Source: CADBRN01 sp050944685
GTDB lineage: Bacteria > Bacillota > Clostridia > Lachnospirales > Lachnospiraceae
NCBI GenBank assembly: GCA_050944685.1
Contig: JBMNRP010000007.1
Location: forward strand, 60,512-124,511
Length of the DNA stretch: 64,000 nt
Direction of reading: 5' to 3'
The notes under the pieces were generated by a model, which was not told the origin of the DNA, ran no database searches, and saw only the letters and a list, made by a program, of their open reading frames with translations. Positions 51,270 through 60,506 of this stretch are shown here, piece by piece. Positions within the stretch are counted from its first letter, which is position 1, and each line of letters starts with the position of its first letter. The translations under genes and the position numbers were made by a program.

Positions 51270-52478
51270 TTACTCTTCCAGATACCTGGCCGCGGACGGG
51301 AACACCTGGACGCTCCTTTTCAGAATTCCCTTCATATACGCGATGAGGATTCCGTAGTTGGTAATGGGTATGCCCGCTTCGCGCGCGGAGGCGATGCGGT
51401 ATTTCATCTCCCGCTCGTTCAGCATACATCCCCCGCAATGAACGATCATCCGGTACGGACTCAGGTCATCCGGAAATCCGACGCCGCTGCTGAATTGAAA
51501 AACCGGCTCCACCCCGGTGTATTCGCGGATCCAGCGCGGAAGCTTCACGGTCCCAATGTCGTCGCACTGCCGGTGATGCGTGCAGCCCTCGCTGATCAGC
51601 ACGGTATCTCCGTCCTTCAGCCGGTCGATGGCAGTGACGCCTCGTACCAGTTCGTTCAGATTGCCTTTGTAACGCGCCATCAGAATCGAAAAAGACGTCA
51701 GCAGAACGTCCTCCGGAGTTTCCACGGACACCTTCGCGAAAACCTGGCTGTCGGTGATAACGATTTTCGGCTTTTTCGCGAGCGACATCAGGGTTTCCCG
51801 AAGCTCGTTTTCCTTGCAGACAACGGCCGTCGCGTTCGCTTCCAGAATATCGCGGATGGTCTGCTGCTGCGGCAGAATCAGCCGCCCCTTCGGAGCCGCC
51901 TTGTCAATCGGTACGACGAGAACGGCGAGGTCCCCCGGCGAAAGAATATCCCCGACGATCCGCCGCTCTTTTTCCGGAGTGCGGTAGCAGGCCGCGATCC
52001 TTTCCTTCAGCTCCCGGATATTCATCCCGGTGGATGAACTGACCCAGATCGCGTGATCATCCGGAAGCTCCGGGCGATCCTTTACCTGATCCGCCTTGTT
52101 CACGGCGATCACATAGGGAATACCGCATTTTCTGATGCGGTCCAGAATCTTCTCATCCCCGGAGGAAAATCCCTCCGTACCGTCCACGACCAGAACGGCG
52201 ATGTCCGCCTTCCGCAGAACTTCATAGCTCTTTTTTACCCGGAGCGCCCCGAGCTCTCCCACGTCGTCCAGTCCCGGCGTGTCGATCATGACCACCGGGC
52301 CCAGCGGCAGCAGCTCCATCGCCTTCGAAACCGGGTCCGTCGTGGTCCCCGAAACATCCGATACGACAGCGAGATCCTGCCCGGTAATGGCGTTGATCAG
52401 ACTGGATTTCCCCGCATTCCGTTTTCCGAAAATACCGATGTGGACACGTTCTCCGCCCGGGGTACTGTTCATGCTCAT
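51270..52478 (-). CDS. hydF: [FeFe]-hydrogenase H-cluster maturation GTPase HydF
   Basis: GTPase scaffold that loads the diiron subcluster onto [FeFe] hydrogenase. The 402-residue protein has NSTPGGERVHIGIFGKRNAG with a G1 loop (GKRNAGKSSL), switch motifs (VSGTTTDPVSKAMEL), DTPGLDD and NKADQV. The C-terminal iron-sulfur part has EGCTHHRQCDDIGTV and VHCGGCMLN, the Cys-x-His and Cys-x-x-Cys set. I start at 52478 (MSMNSTPG), where GGAG is six bases away. A very long in-frame open frame continues upstream to 55193, but that part is antisense to real genes. hydE, hydG and hydA are not in the window. Confidence 0.92.
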   Translation of the reverse strand: MSMNSTPGGERVHIGIFGKRNAGKSSLINAITGQDLAVVSDVSGTTTDPVSKAMELLPLGPVVMIDTPGLDDVGELGALRVKKSYEVLRKADIAVLVVDGTEGFSSGDEKILDRIRKCGIPYVIAVNKADQVKDRPELPDDHAIWVSSSTGMNIRELKERIAACYRTPEKERRIVGDILSPGDLAVLVVPIDKAAPKGRLILPQQQTIRDILEANATAVVCKENELRETLMSLAKKPKIVITDSQVFAKVSVETPEDVLLTSFSILMARYKGNLNELVRGVTAIDRLKDGDTVLISEGCTHHRQCDDIGTVKLPRWIREYTGVEPVFQFSSGVGFPDDLSPYRMIVHCGGCMLNEREMKYRIASAREAGIPITNYGILIAYMKGILKRSVQVFPSAARYLEE

Positions 52479-52622
52479 ATTCTTCTCCATTTCATCCGCA
52501 GCTCTGTCAATACGGCTTCTGCAGCAATCGGATCGCAACCGGTTTTCTCCATTGTAAGATAATCGGAACGATTCGAAAAGCCCCGGTTTCCGAAAAATAA
52601 CCGCGCAGGACAAAAGATCCAT

Positions 52623-52630
52623 GCTACAAT
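52623..52630 (+). promoter_or_regulatory. Extended -10 promoter of alpha-amylase gene
   Basis: TGC then TACAAT (52625-52630) gives an extended -10; no matching -35 box is present. It is followed by the GCGGAGG ribosome site. Confidence 0.45.
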
Positions 52631-52652
52631 GTACGCGGAGGAAATTCGAATC

Positions 52653-54134
52653 ATGGCTGATACAAAGAATAACAATCCGAAAACAGACAAGAAAAAAAAC
52701 GGAACGATGATGCAGTATTTCGAGTGGTATCTCCCGGAAGACGGGACGCTGTGGAAACAGGTGGCAGAGCAGGCGGAAACGCTCGCGGAGTATGGCATTA
52801 CCGCTCTCTGGCTGCCCCCGGCCTACAAGGGTCCTGACGGAATGAAGGAAGTCGGGTACGGCGTCTATGATCTCTATGATCTGGGAGAATTCGATCAGAA
52901 GGGAAGCATCCCCACAAAGTACGGGACGAAAGCGGAATATATTGACGCAATAAAGGCCTGTCACAAGGCCGGCCTTCAGGTATACGGAGACGTTGTCCTC
53001 GACCATCGGATCGGAGCGGATGAGACCGAGGACGTCGAGGTGATCGAGTGCGCGCCCGATGACCGCGAACACCAGACCAGCGACGTCGAGACGATCCGCG
53101 CCTACACCCGCTTCACCTTCCCCGGCCGGAAGGGGAAATATTCGGACTTCATCTGGGACCAAACCTGCTTCGACGGCGTGGATTACGACGCCAATACGAA
53201 ACGGAACGCCCTGTTTCTTTTCAAAGACCACAGCTGGGAGCAGAACGTCGATCCCGAAAACGGAAATTTCGATTACCTGATGGGCGCCGACGTCGATTTC
53301 TCGTCGCCGAAAGTCATCGAGGAGCTGACAAAATGGGGAAAATGGTTTCTCGACGAGACGGACGCGGACGGGCTGCGCCTGGATGCCGTAAAACACATCG
53401 ATGCCGCGTTCTATCGTGACTTTCTCCCCGCCATGCGGGAATATAAACAAAAAGAACTGTTCGCCGTCGGCGAGTACTGGAGCACCGATCTCGGCAGACT
53501 TCAGCATTACCTCTCCGAGGTGCAGGCAGACATGAGCCTGTTCGACGTTCCGCTGCATTTTAACTTGCAGCGCATCTCCAATAACGGAGAGAACGAAGAT
53601 CTGCGGAAGGTCTTCGACGGGACGCTGACCGCTGCGGATCCGGCCCACGCGGTAACCTTCGTGGACAATCACGACACCGAGCCCGGACAGGCGCTCTGCT
53701 CCTGGGTAAACGGCTGGTTCCGCGAGCACGCCTACGCCCTGATTCTCCTGCGCTCCGCCGGATACCCCTGCGTCTTCTACGGCGATCTCTGCGGAATTCC
53801 CGCCCGGAACATCAATCCGATGGGCGAGCATCTGAAAACGCTGATCGCCCTCCGCCGGGATCATGCATACGGCTGGCAGCACGATTATTTCAACGACCAC
53901 AACTGCATCGGATGGACCCGTGAGGGCGGACTTGCCGTCATGCTTTCCACACATGGAGATCACGCATTCCAGATGTTCGTCGGAGAACCATTTATCGGAA
54001 AGACCTTCGTGGACGCGCTCGGAAACAATCCGGCGGAGGTTCTGATCGGAAAAGACGGAACCGGCCTGTTCCCGGTCACCTCCGGCCGCTGCTCCGCCTA
54101 TATCGCACTCGAAACGGAAGGAAGCGGCAAATGA
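52653..54134 (+). CDS. Cytoplasmic alpha-amylase (GH13)
   Basis: Alpha-1,4-glucan hydrolase, 493 residues. No signal peptide, so it acts inside the cell on glycogen or maltodextrin, like E. coli AmyA. Motifs: GTMMQYFEWYLPEDGTLWKQ at the start, YGDVVLDHRIG (Asp, Arg), DADGLRLDAVKHID (nucleophile Asp), ELFAVGEYWS (acid Glu) and VTFVDNHDTEPGQAL (third Asp), with WVNGWFREHAYALILLR. The start at 52653 follows GGAGG; an in-frame ATG at 52629 is in the promoter region. It complements the branching enzyme at 25998 in glycogen metabolism. Confidence 0.93.
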   Translation: MADTKNNNPKTDKKKNGTMMQYFEWYLPEDGTLWKQVAEQAETLAEYGITALWLPPAYKGPDGMKEVGYGVYDLYDLGEFDQKGSIPTKYGTKAEYIDAIKACHKAGLQVYGDVVLDHRIGADETEDVEVIECAPDDREHQTSDVETIRAYTRFTFPGRKGKYSDFIWDQTCFDGVDYDANTKRNALFLFKDHSWEQNVDPENGNFDYLMGADVDFSSPKVIEELTKWGKWFLDETDADGLRLDAVKHIDAAFYRDFLPAMREYKQKELFAVGEYWSTDLGRLQHYLSEVQADMSLFDVPLHFNLQRISNNGENEDLRKVFDGTLTAADPAHAVTFVDNHDTEPGQALCSWVNGWFREHAYALILLRSAGYPCVFYGDLCGIPARNINPMGEHLKTLIALRRDHAYGWQHDYFNDHNCIGWTREGGLAVMLSTHGDHAFQMFVGEPFIGKTFVDALGNNPAEVLIGKDGTGLFPVTSGRCSAYIALETEGSGK

Positions 54135-54146
54135 TTCTGCTTCGCG

Positions 54147-54175
54147 TTGCCAGTTCACAGGGAATCCTCTATAAT
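54147..54175 (+). promoter_or_regulatory. Promoter of yitT-like gene with flanking inverted repeat
   Basis: TTGCCA (54147-54152), 17-base spacer, TATAAT (54170-54175). CACAGGG (54156-54162) and CCCTGTG (54191-54197) form an inverted repeat spanning the -10 and start, possibly an operator or an early hairpin in the transcript. Confidence 0.65.
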
Positions 54176-54221
54176 AATGACATCCGTAAACCCTGTGCCG
54201 AATAAGGGGTAAACCAAGAAA

Positions 54222-55115
54222 ATGGAAGATAAATCCGATGCCGGAGCATCCGTGTGGCAGTCTTACCTGACTCCGCACAGAATAAAATCCGTCCTGTATA
54301 TTTCCTTCAGTATTCTGATCATGGCGGTCGGAATCTACTTCTTCAAATTCCCGAATAACTTTGTTTTCGGGGGCATCACCGGTCTGGCGGTCCTGATCGC
54401 CAAAGTCACGCCGCTGACCGCCTCCGTCTTTACGCTGATCGCGAACGGAATTCTGCTGGTGATCGGCTGGATTTTTCTGGGCAAAAATTTTGCGATCAAA
54501 ACAGGGTACGCGAGTACGCTGCTCTCCGTCCTGCTCGTCATTTTTGAGCGAATTTATCCGATGAACCGGCCGTTCTCCAATCAGCCGACGCTGGAGCTGC
54601 TCTTCGCGATCGCTCTCCCGGCGATCTCCTCCGCGATGCTGTTTTCGGTCAATGCTTCCAGCGGCGGAACGGACGTCGTCGCCATGCTGCTGAACAAATA
54701 CACCTCTCTGGATGACATCGGAGTGGGACTGTTTATCTCGGATCTCGTCATGATCATTTTTGCCTGCTTCGTATTCAGCATTCAGACCGCGCTTTATTCC
54801 TTCGTCGGACTGGTCGTAAAATCCCTGCTGATCGACCGGGTCATCGCCGATATCAATATGCGGAAAGCGGTCATGATAATCTGCGACGAGCCGGAAATCA
54901 TCAAGAAATACATTACCGAGGATCTTGTCCGCGGAGCCACGATTCTGGAGGGCATCGGAGGATACACGAAACAGAAGCGGTACCTGATTTTCACGACTCT
55001 CGACCGCCGGCAGACGGCGGCGCTGCGGCAGTTTATCCGTGAGCACCATCTGCATGCCTTTGCTACCGTCTTCCGGACCAGCGAAGTCTATGGAAAAGGG
55101 TTCCTGAAGATGTGA
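54222..55115 (+). CDS. YitT family membrane protein (DUF161/DUF2179)
   Basis: A 297-residue protein with five or six N-terminal helices (the YitT fold; FFKFPNNFVFGGITGLAVLI near residue 38, LLSVLLVIFERIYPM near 105, SAMLFSVNASSGGTDVVAML near 140). A C-terminal soluble DUF2179 domain begins near residue 215 (KAVMIICDEPEIIKKYITED, then RGATILEGIGGYTKQKRYLI). The family has no settled function. GGGGTAAACCAAGAAA precedes the ATG; convergent gene downstream is 17 bases away. Confidence 0.85.
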   Translation: MEDKSDAGASVWQSYLTPHRIKSVLYISFSILIMAVGIYFFKFPNNFVFGGITGLAVLIAKVTPLTASVFTLIANGILLVIGWIFLGKNFAIKTGYASTLLSVLLVIFERIYPMNRPFSNQPTLELLFAIALPAISSAMLFSVNASSGGTDVVAMLLNKYTSLDDIGVGLFISDLVMIIFACFVFSIQTALYSFVGLVVKSLLIDRVIADINMRKAVMIICDEPEIIKKYITEDLVRGATILEGIGGYTKQKRYLIFTTLDRRQTAALRQFIREHHLHAFATVFRTSEVYGKGFLKM

Positions 55116-55132
55116 GACGGCTGAAAACCGGT

Positions 55133-56038
55133 TTAACGGGTGCGGATCTCCCGGTTCAGGGCGTTCAGCACTCTTTTTTTGTCTCCGCTCCACTTCGGTT
55201 CGACCAGAAGGCGCTTCGGGCCGTCGCCCGTCAGCCGATGGATGACCGTCTCTTCCGGGAGCAGCTCCAGGCAGTCTGCCACGAGCGAGCAGTACTCCCC
55301 GAGCGTCAGGATATGAATATCCTCCGCACCCCGCTCATACTCCTCCGCGAGCCGTGTCCCCTTCAGGATGTGGAGCAGCTGGATCTTGATCCCCGGAAGC
55401 ACCGGTCTCAGATCCGCGAGGCAGCGGACGGTTTCCAGCATATCCTCCCGCGACTCCCCGGGCAGACCGAGTATTATGTGGACAATGACCGTGATACCGG
55501 CGTCCGTCAGTTCCCGATACGCCTTTTCGAACACCGGAAACGAATACCCTCTGCCGATCCGCTCCGCGGTTCTCTCGTGTATGGTCTGAAGACCCAGCTC
55601 CACCCAGACCGGCTTTATCCGGTTCAGCTCTCTCAGCATTTCCATCTGCTCCGGCGGAAGGCAGTCCGGCCTGGTTCCGACGGAAAGAATCACAATTTCC
55701 TTCCGGCGGATCGTCTCCGTGTAGAGCTTCCGCAGACGGTCCGCGTCTCCATATGTATTGGTATAGGACTGAAAATATGCAATATACCGGCGCCTGTCTT
55801 CGGGGACAGACGCCGGTATCTTTGCGTCAACTCTCTGCCGCGCGACGCGCAGCTGCTCCTCAAGCGGAAGAAAGGGCGCGGCAAAATCCCCCGATCCGCC
55901 CGCCGAACAGAAGCTGCACCCTCCGGTCCCGAGGGTGCCGTCCCGGTTCGGGCAGGTACAGCCCGAAGAAAGCGATAATTTATACACTTTCACTCCGTAG
56001 GTTTTTTTCAGTTCCTCCGAAATCGTCCGGATTTTCAT
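55133..56038 (-). CDS. TIGR01212-family radical SAM protein (YhcC-like)
   Basis: A 301-residue radical SAM protein. The iron-sulfur site is in SGCTCPNRDGTLGTGGCSFC near residue 26, close to the N-terminus, with the widely spaced Cys pattern of this family rather than CxxxCxxC alone. Further segments are YIAYFQSYTNTYGDADRLRK, VWVELGLQTIHERT and HIILGLPGESREDMLET. Members have been reported as tRNA-modifying or of unknown role. ATG at 56038; the PPC-protein gene is just upstream on the same strand. Confidence 0.88.
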   Translation of the reverse strand: MKIRTISEELKKTYGVKVYKLSLSSGCTCPNRDGTLGTGGCSFCSAGGSGDFAAPFLPLEEQLRVARQRVDAKIPASVPEDRRRYIAYFQSYTNTYGDADRLRKLYTETIRRKEIVILSVGTRPDCLPPEQMEMLRELNRIKPVWVELGLQTIHERTAERIGRGYSFPVFEKAYRELTDAGITVIVHIILGLPGESREDMLETVRCLADLRPVLPGIKIQLLHILKGTRLAEEYERGAEDIHILTLGEYCSLVADCLELLPEETVIHRLTGDGPKRLLVEPKWSGDKKRVLNALNREIRTR

Positions 56039-56056
56039 GAATCGCCCTTCCCGCCG

Positions 56057-56485
56057 TCAGCTGAAGTCAAACAGGTTCAGTCCGGTCCCGGTGTGGTCGT
56101 CTTTCCTTCTCCCGACCGTCCCGTCGATGACCGTCACGAAGATCTCGCAGGTTCCGCCGATAACCGCTTCGTTCAGATGACCGCCGGCCATGCTTCCGTC
56201 CTCTTTTCCGGCCGCGGCGTGAATATGGAAATACGGCCTGCCGTCCATCTCCGTGATGCTTCCGACAAGTGAGGTGATCTCCGTCGGTTCGTTGATCTCG
56301 GTCTTCATATATTTCTGCTCTTCCACGTTGTAGAGCCCGATCACCATGCGGGAGGCCGCGCCAAGTCCCTCCAGCTTTGCGAGCCGGATGCCCTCTTTCT
56401 CCGCCAGCTTCGTCAGCTCCGCGATCACCTCTTCGCCGCGGTCAATCCGCACAACATACGTCTGATCAAATTTTCTGTACTCCAT
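56057..56485 (-). CDS. PPC/DUF296 domain DNA-binding-like protein
   Basis: A 142-residue single PPC-domain protein (plants and prokaryotes conserved; PF03479). The metal/binding motif HIHAAAGKEDGSMAGGHLNE lies near residue 85-105, with YKYMKTEINEPTEITSLVGS-type segments before. Bacterial members are trimers of unsettled function. AAGGAG precedes the ATG at 56485. The MBL gene lies upstream and the radical SAM gene follows at 18 bases. Confidence 0.82.
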   Translation of the reverse strand: MEYRKFDQTYVVRIDRGEEVIAELTKLAEKEGIRLAKLEGLGAASRMVIGLYNVEEQKYMKTEINEPTEITSLVGSITEMDGRPYFHIHAAAGKEDGSMAGGHLNEAVIGGTCEIFVTVIDGTVGRRKDDHTGTGLNLFDFS

Positions 56486-56544
56486 CTCCCGCTCCTTTCT
56501 GAAACCAGAAAAATATTCCTTCTTTCCGGCAGACAATTTCTGCC

Positions 56545-57336
56545 TCAGATCCGTATCTCCTCACCGGCAGACAGATAGCGCAGCTTCTGTCCCATTTTCT
56601 TCCTGAGATACTGATACTGCGGAACGCCTGTGCAGTGGCATGTATAGTATACCGCATCATATCCGTTCAGAACAGCAGCCGCTTCATCCAGAAAATCGTT
56701 CTTTCCGGAGGAGAGATCTTTCTTCATAAAATGAAAACCTCCGATCACAACATCGGGATGAAACCACTCCATCAGGTTCAGAATTCCCTTGTGAGAGCAT
56801 CCGCTGAACAGAACGTTCTTCTCTCCTTCGTGAATCATCATGTACTGCTCATGCAGGAACGGATCCGGGATACGCCTCCCGTCCTTCTCCGCCGTCAGTC
56901 CGGCGCTGTCCGTCCCGTACGGACGGTTCTTCCCGTTGCAGGAACAGAGTGAAATACCGTCCCCGATATCCGCCTGATCTTCTGTCCAGAAAAACCGGCC
57001 GCTGTCTGCGAGCATCGCCGGAAGGCCGATAAACTTTCCCTCCGCGTTGAAATAGGCGCCAAATACGTCCTGTCTCGCACAGATCTTCGCGTGATCGTTG
57101 ATTTCCAGAAACCGGGAAAGTCCTCCTCCGTGATCGTTATGACCGTGCGAAAGAACCGCCGTGTCTGCGAGGGAGAGATCCACACCGAGCCGGGCGGCAT
57201 TGTCCGCAAACGCGCCGCTCTGCCCCGCATCAAACAGAATGCGCCGCTGCCCGGTTTCAATATACAGAGACAAGCCGTGCTCTGCACGCAGAGCGGGATT
57301 TTCGGTCGTATTTTCCATCAGGCAAACGATTTTCAT
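56545..57336 (-). CDS. MBL-fold metallohydrolase
   Basis: A 263-residue metallo-beta-lactamase fold protein. Metal motif VLSHGHNDHGGGLSRFL near residue 60, then FSGCSHKGILNLM (third metal His) and YTCHCTGVPQYQYL near the end. The pattern resembles the 7,8-dihydropterin-6-methyl-4-(beta-D-ribofuranosyl)-aminobenzene-5'-phosphate synthase-like family. Substrate unknown. The start at 57336 follows GGGAGGCGGAA; a MATE gene lies immediately upstream on the same strand. Confidence 0.82.
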   Translation of the reverse strand: MKIVCLMENTTENPALRAEHGLSLYIETGQRRILFDAGQSGAFADNAARLGVDLSLADTAVLSHGHNDHGGGLSRFLEINDHAKICARQDVFGAYFNAEGKFIGLPAMLADSGRFFWTEDQADIGDGISLCSCNGKNRPYGTDSAGLTAEKDGRRIPDPFLHEQYMMIHEGEKNVLFSGCSHKGILNLMEWFHPDVVIGGFHFMKKDLSSGKNDFLDEAAAVLNGYDAVYYTCHCTGVPQYQYLRKKMGQKLRYLSAGEEIRI

Positions 57337-57359
57337 TTCCGCCTCCCGGAATTGATATC

Positions 57360-58760
57360 CTATTTCGCCATCTGGTGGATCCATTTGTAGGACCGGACGC
57401 GAAGAAAAGTGGGAATCGACTTAAAAATCTGATCCGACTGAACCATCAGAACCACCCAGACAGGCGGCCATTTCCACCAGAACGCGCTCATAAAGGAAAG
57501 CGGCATGACGATCGCCCATACGGAAATCAGGTTCATTTTCAGGTAGAAATGCGTATCCCCGCCGCCACGGATGACGCCGTTGGCCACCGGCATCATATAT
57601 GTCATCGAAAAAATGATCACGGCAAAGAGGTACATCATCTGATTTGCCAGGTCCATCGCCGCCGGCGTCAGGCTGTACAGGGACAGCAGCGGTTTTCTCG
57701 CGATGAGAAAGAGGATCGCCAGAACCGCCCCGATCCCGACACAGATCACCGAGATGGAACGCGCCTCTGCTTTCGTCTCCTCAATATCTCCGGTTCCGAT
57801 GATCTTTCCGATCATGACCCCGGCCGCGGATCCCATCGCCGCAGAGATCACCTTCAAATACTGGTAAAACGTGGTCACAACCGAATTGGCGGCAATGACA
57901 TCCGAAGAATTCCGGCCCGGGAGATGCCCCAGGATGGCCGTCTGCATCGGCACCGTAACCGCCCACAGAATGGCCGACAGATACACCGGGATGCAGACCT
58001 GCAGAAAATTGTGGTTCATCTCTCTGCTGCCCTTCAGGAAATTCTCGGAAAAGAGCGCGAGCCGCTTGTCACGGATCAGGTAGACTAGCACGATAATCAG
58101 TTCCACGATCCTAGCCGTCAGCGTTCCGATGGCAGCCCCGCGGATTCCCAGCTCCGGCATCCCGAAATTGCCGAAAATCAGGGTGTAATTGATGAAGACA
58201 TTCAGAACCAGAGAGACAATGGATATATAGAGGGAAATTTTCACGATTTCCACCGCTCTCAGCGCGGTCATCAGGATCCCGCTGACCGTGAAAATCAAAA
58301 ACGTGTACCGGATGATCCGCAGATACTTCACGCCCTCGGCGATAATCGCTTCGTCCGCCGAAAAAATGCGGAGGACGTTATGCGGCATAATAAAGCAGAA
58401 CAGAGTGATCATCCCGGAAACCACAAACGCGAATTTCAGCGCCGCTCCCGTGATTTTCCGGATCGGAGAAACCTTCCCCTGCCCCCAGTACTGAGACGCC
58501 AGGATCACCAGGGCATCCCCGACCGCGATGACATTCTGCTGGATCAGAAAGAATATCTGATTCACCGTAGCCGCACCGGAAAGAGAAGTCTGGCTGTAGT
58601 TTCCCAGCATTATATTGTCCGCGATGTTTACGCTGTACGCGATCAGATTCTGCAGCGCAATCATCAGCATCATGGAAAACAGCGAGCGGTAAAACGATTT
58701 TCTGGTGGAAAAAAAAGGCGACTTTCCCGCCGTCTCCGCCGATCTGCTCAATTTCAACAT
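57360..58760 (-). CDS. MATE family efflux transporter (second copy)
   Basis: A 466-residue 12-helix MATE exporter. The N-terminus is RKSFYRSLFSMMLMIALQNL, with NIADNIMLGNYSQTSLSGAA typical of NorM-like proteins; the second half begins MNHNFLQVCIPVYLSAILWA. It differs clearly from the MATE at 44297. I start it at 58760 (MLKLSRSAETAGKSP); the ribosome site is weak (ACAGGTAAGGGG), so the true start may vary by a few codons. Possibly co-transcribed with the MBL gene 23 bases downstream. Confidence 0.85.
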   Translation of the reverse strand: MLKLSRSAETAGKSPFFSTRKSFYRSLFSMMLMIALQNLIAYSVNIADNIMLGNYSQTSLSGAATVNQIFFLIQQNVIAVGDALVILASQYWGQGKVSPIRKITGAALKFAFVVSGMITLFCFIMPHNVLRIFSADEAIIAEGVKYLRIIRYTFLIFTVSGILMTALRAVEIVKISLYISIVSLVLNVFINYTLIFGNFGMPELGIRGAAIGTLTARIVELIIVLVYLIRDKRLALFSENFLKGSREMNHNFLQVCIPVYLSAILWAVTVPMQTAILGHLPGRNSSDVIAANSVVTTFYQYLKVISAAMGSAAGVMIGKIIGTGDIEETKAEARSISVICVGIGAVLAILFLIARKPLLSLYSLTPAAMDLANQMMYLFAVIIFSMTYMMPVANGVIRGGGDTHFYLKMNLISVWAIVMPLSFMSAFWWKWPPVWVVLMVQSDQIFKSIPTFLRVRSYKWIHQMAK

Positions 58761-58870
58761 CCCCTTACCTGTAACAAAGCATATTCCCTGCCGACAGAAT
58801 AACCGTATCACACCACGGAATTCCCCCGCAAGGCATGATCCTGCCACAAAATCCTCCCCGATTGCTTTTC

Positions 58871-58934
58871 TGAAAAATTATTTTCCTGTTTTTCAGGGGA
58901 TAATACGCTGAGACTCCGGAAGCGGTGCCGGAGC
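58871..58934. repeat. Two inverted repeats in the MATE upstream gap
   Basis: CTGAAAAA and TTTTTCAG (58871-58897) flank an 11-base A/T-rich middle, and CTCCGG-CACCGCTT-CCGGAG (58915-58934, minus sense) forms a second hairpin. No gene lies between 58761 and 59027. These may belong to the promoter or leader of the MATE gene; the role is unknown. Confidence 0.45.
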
Positions 58935-59027
58935 TCGCCCGGGATAATAAAAATGAACTTGCTTTTTGCGGAAGAGATTTCCGGCAAACGGATTCAAAAA
59001 AGAACACGAAGCCGAAAAAGGTTTTCT

Positions 59028-59684
59028 TCAGATCTCACCCTCTTTTATGGCGCGCAGCGCCTCGGAGAGCGTCGGGTAAATCCCGACGGACAGCCGCCTC
59101 ATTTCCTCGTCCGGCCGCATCAGATCCGGTATCATGACGGAGGCGCATCCCGCGGCATGACCGGCGCGGATTCCGTTGAAGGAATCCTCAAACACGTAAC
59201 ATTCCTGCGGCTCCAGTCCGATCTCATCCGCCGCTTTCAGGAAAATGTCCGGAGCCGGTTTTCCGTGCGGAAGACCGACGCCGCTGACGAAAACATCCTC
59301 ATAACTGTCCAGACCGGCAAGGGCGAGATTTGACCGGATTAATTCCATCGGGGAAGAGCTCGCAACAGCGATCCGGAACCCCATCTTCTTAAGACCGGAG
59401 AGGATTTCCTCCGAGCCGGGTTTTCTCGGGACATTCACGCGGAGCTTCTCCGTTCCGAGACGGAGCGACTGATGGTAGATTTCATCTCCCGTCTCCACAT
59501 CCGTACGATAATACTGCGCACAGACCTCCGCCGCTTTCCTCCCGCTCGTCCCGCTGATCGCCCTCGCAAATCCGGGACCCAGCTCAACGCCGCGCACCGA
59601 GGCGATTTCCTGCCAGACCTCCTGCCAGATCCGCTCCGTATCCAGGAGCAGACCGTCCATATCAAAAATAGCCCCTTTTTTCAT
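59028..59684 (-). CDS. HAD-superfamily phosphatase/beta-phosphoglucomutase-like
   Basis: A 218-residue HAD protein. Motif I is AIFDMDGLLLDTERIWQEVW near residues 5-24; motif II VASSSPMELI; motif III and IV are HGKPAPDIFLKAADEIG and CYVFEDSFNGIRAGHAAG. The cap insertion between residues 20 and 90 places it in subfamily IA, with beta-phosphoglucomutase or a sugar phosphatase as options. The start at 59684 follows GAGAGG; the frame from 59726 has no site. It lies in a gap between MATE and the two-component system genes. Confidence 0.85.
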   Translation of the reverse strand: MKKGAIFDMDGLLLDTERIWQEVWQEIASVRGVELGPGFARAISGTSGRKAAEVCAQYYRTDVETGDEIYHQSLRLGTEKLRVNVPRKPGSEEILSGLKKMGFRIAVASSSPMELIRSNLALAGLDSYEDVFVSGVGLPHGKPAPDIFLKAADEIGLEPQECYVFEDSFNGIRAGHAAGCASVMIPDLMRPDEEMRRLSVGIYPTLSEALRAIKEGEI

Positions 59685-59816
59685 CGAAGCTTTGCCTCTC
59701 GCAAACTGCACCTCCAGATCAGACATCTCCGCGGCTGTTCATGAAGTCATTCTCTCTCAGCCGGTCACTGGTCCTTCCGGACCCACACAGGGTAAAGACA
59801 GCGCACAGAAAATCCG

Positions 59817-60506
59817 TCAGATCTTGAACCGGTATCCGACGCCCCAGATGGTTTCAATATACTGCGGCTTGGAGGTATTGAACTCGATTTTCTCGCGGAT
59901 CTTCTTGATGTGAACGGTGACGGTGGCGATGTCGCCGACCGAGTCCATATTCCAGATCTTGCGGAAGAGCTCCTCCTTGGTGAAGACGTGGTTCGGATTT
60001 TCCGCGAGAAAAGTGAGCAGATCAAATTCTTTGTTCGTGAACTGCTTTTCCGTGCCGTCGACCCAGACGCGCCGCGCGGTCTTGTCAATCTTGATTCCAC
60101 GGATCTCGACGATCTCATTTTTCTGCTTGTCTCCGCTCTTCAGGCGGGCATACCGCGAGAGGTGAGCCTTCACGCGCGCAACCAGCTCACTCGGGGAGAA
60201 CGGCTTCGTCATGTAATCATCCGCTCCCAGTCCGAGGCCGCGGATCTTGTCTATGTCGTCTTTCCGTGCAGAAACGATGATCACGGGAATCTCGCTCGTC
60301 TTTCGGATCTGCCTGCAGATCTCAAATCCGTCCACGCCCGGAAGCATCAGATCCAGAATCACCAGATCGTACTCTCCGTTCAGCGCCTCCTCGAGACCCT
60401 TATCTCCGTCTTCCGCGATGGTTACTTCAAAATCCGAGAGCTCCAGGTAATCCCTCTCCAGACTCGCGATGGATTCTTCGTCTTCAATAATCAATATCCT
60501 GCTCAT
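59817..60506 (-). CDS. OmpR/PhoB-family response regulator
   Basis: A 229-residue transcription factor. Receiver domain with acidic pocket (IIEDEES), phosphoacceptor Asp52 in VILDLMLPGVDG, and the Lys in DDYMTKPFSPSELVARV. The winged-helix output domain lies at residues 130-229, with NKEFDLLTFLAENPNHVFTK and VTVHIKKIREKIEFN (recognition helix region) and a VGYRFKI end. It overlaps the kinase gene by four bases (ATGA), so they form one operon. The regulon is unknown. Confidence 0.95.
   Translation of the reverse strand: MSRILIIEDEESIASLERDYLELSDFEVTIAEDGDKGLEEALNGEYDLVILDLMLPGVDGFEICRQIRKTSEIPVIIVSARKDDIDKIRGLGLGADDYMTKPFSPSELVARVKAHLSRYARLKSGDKQKNEIVEIRGIKIDKTARRVWVDGTEKQFTNKEFDLLTFLAENPNHVFTKEELFRKIWNMDSVGDIATVTVHIKKIREKIEFNTSKPQYIETIWGVGYRFKI

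Noticed and set aside
52491..55193. Very long minus-strand open frame continuing upstream of hydF
   Set aside because: It is antisense to the alpha-amylase and yitT genes, has no matching domain, and is open only because of GC-rich codon use. The hydF start at 52478 has its own ribosome site.
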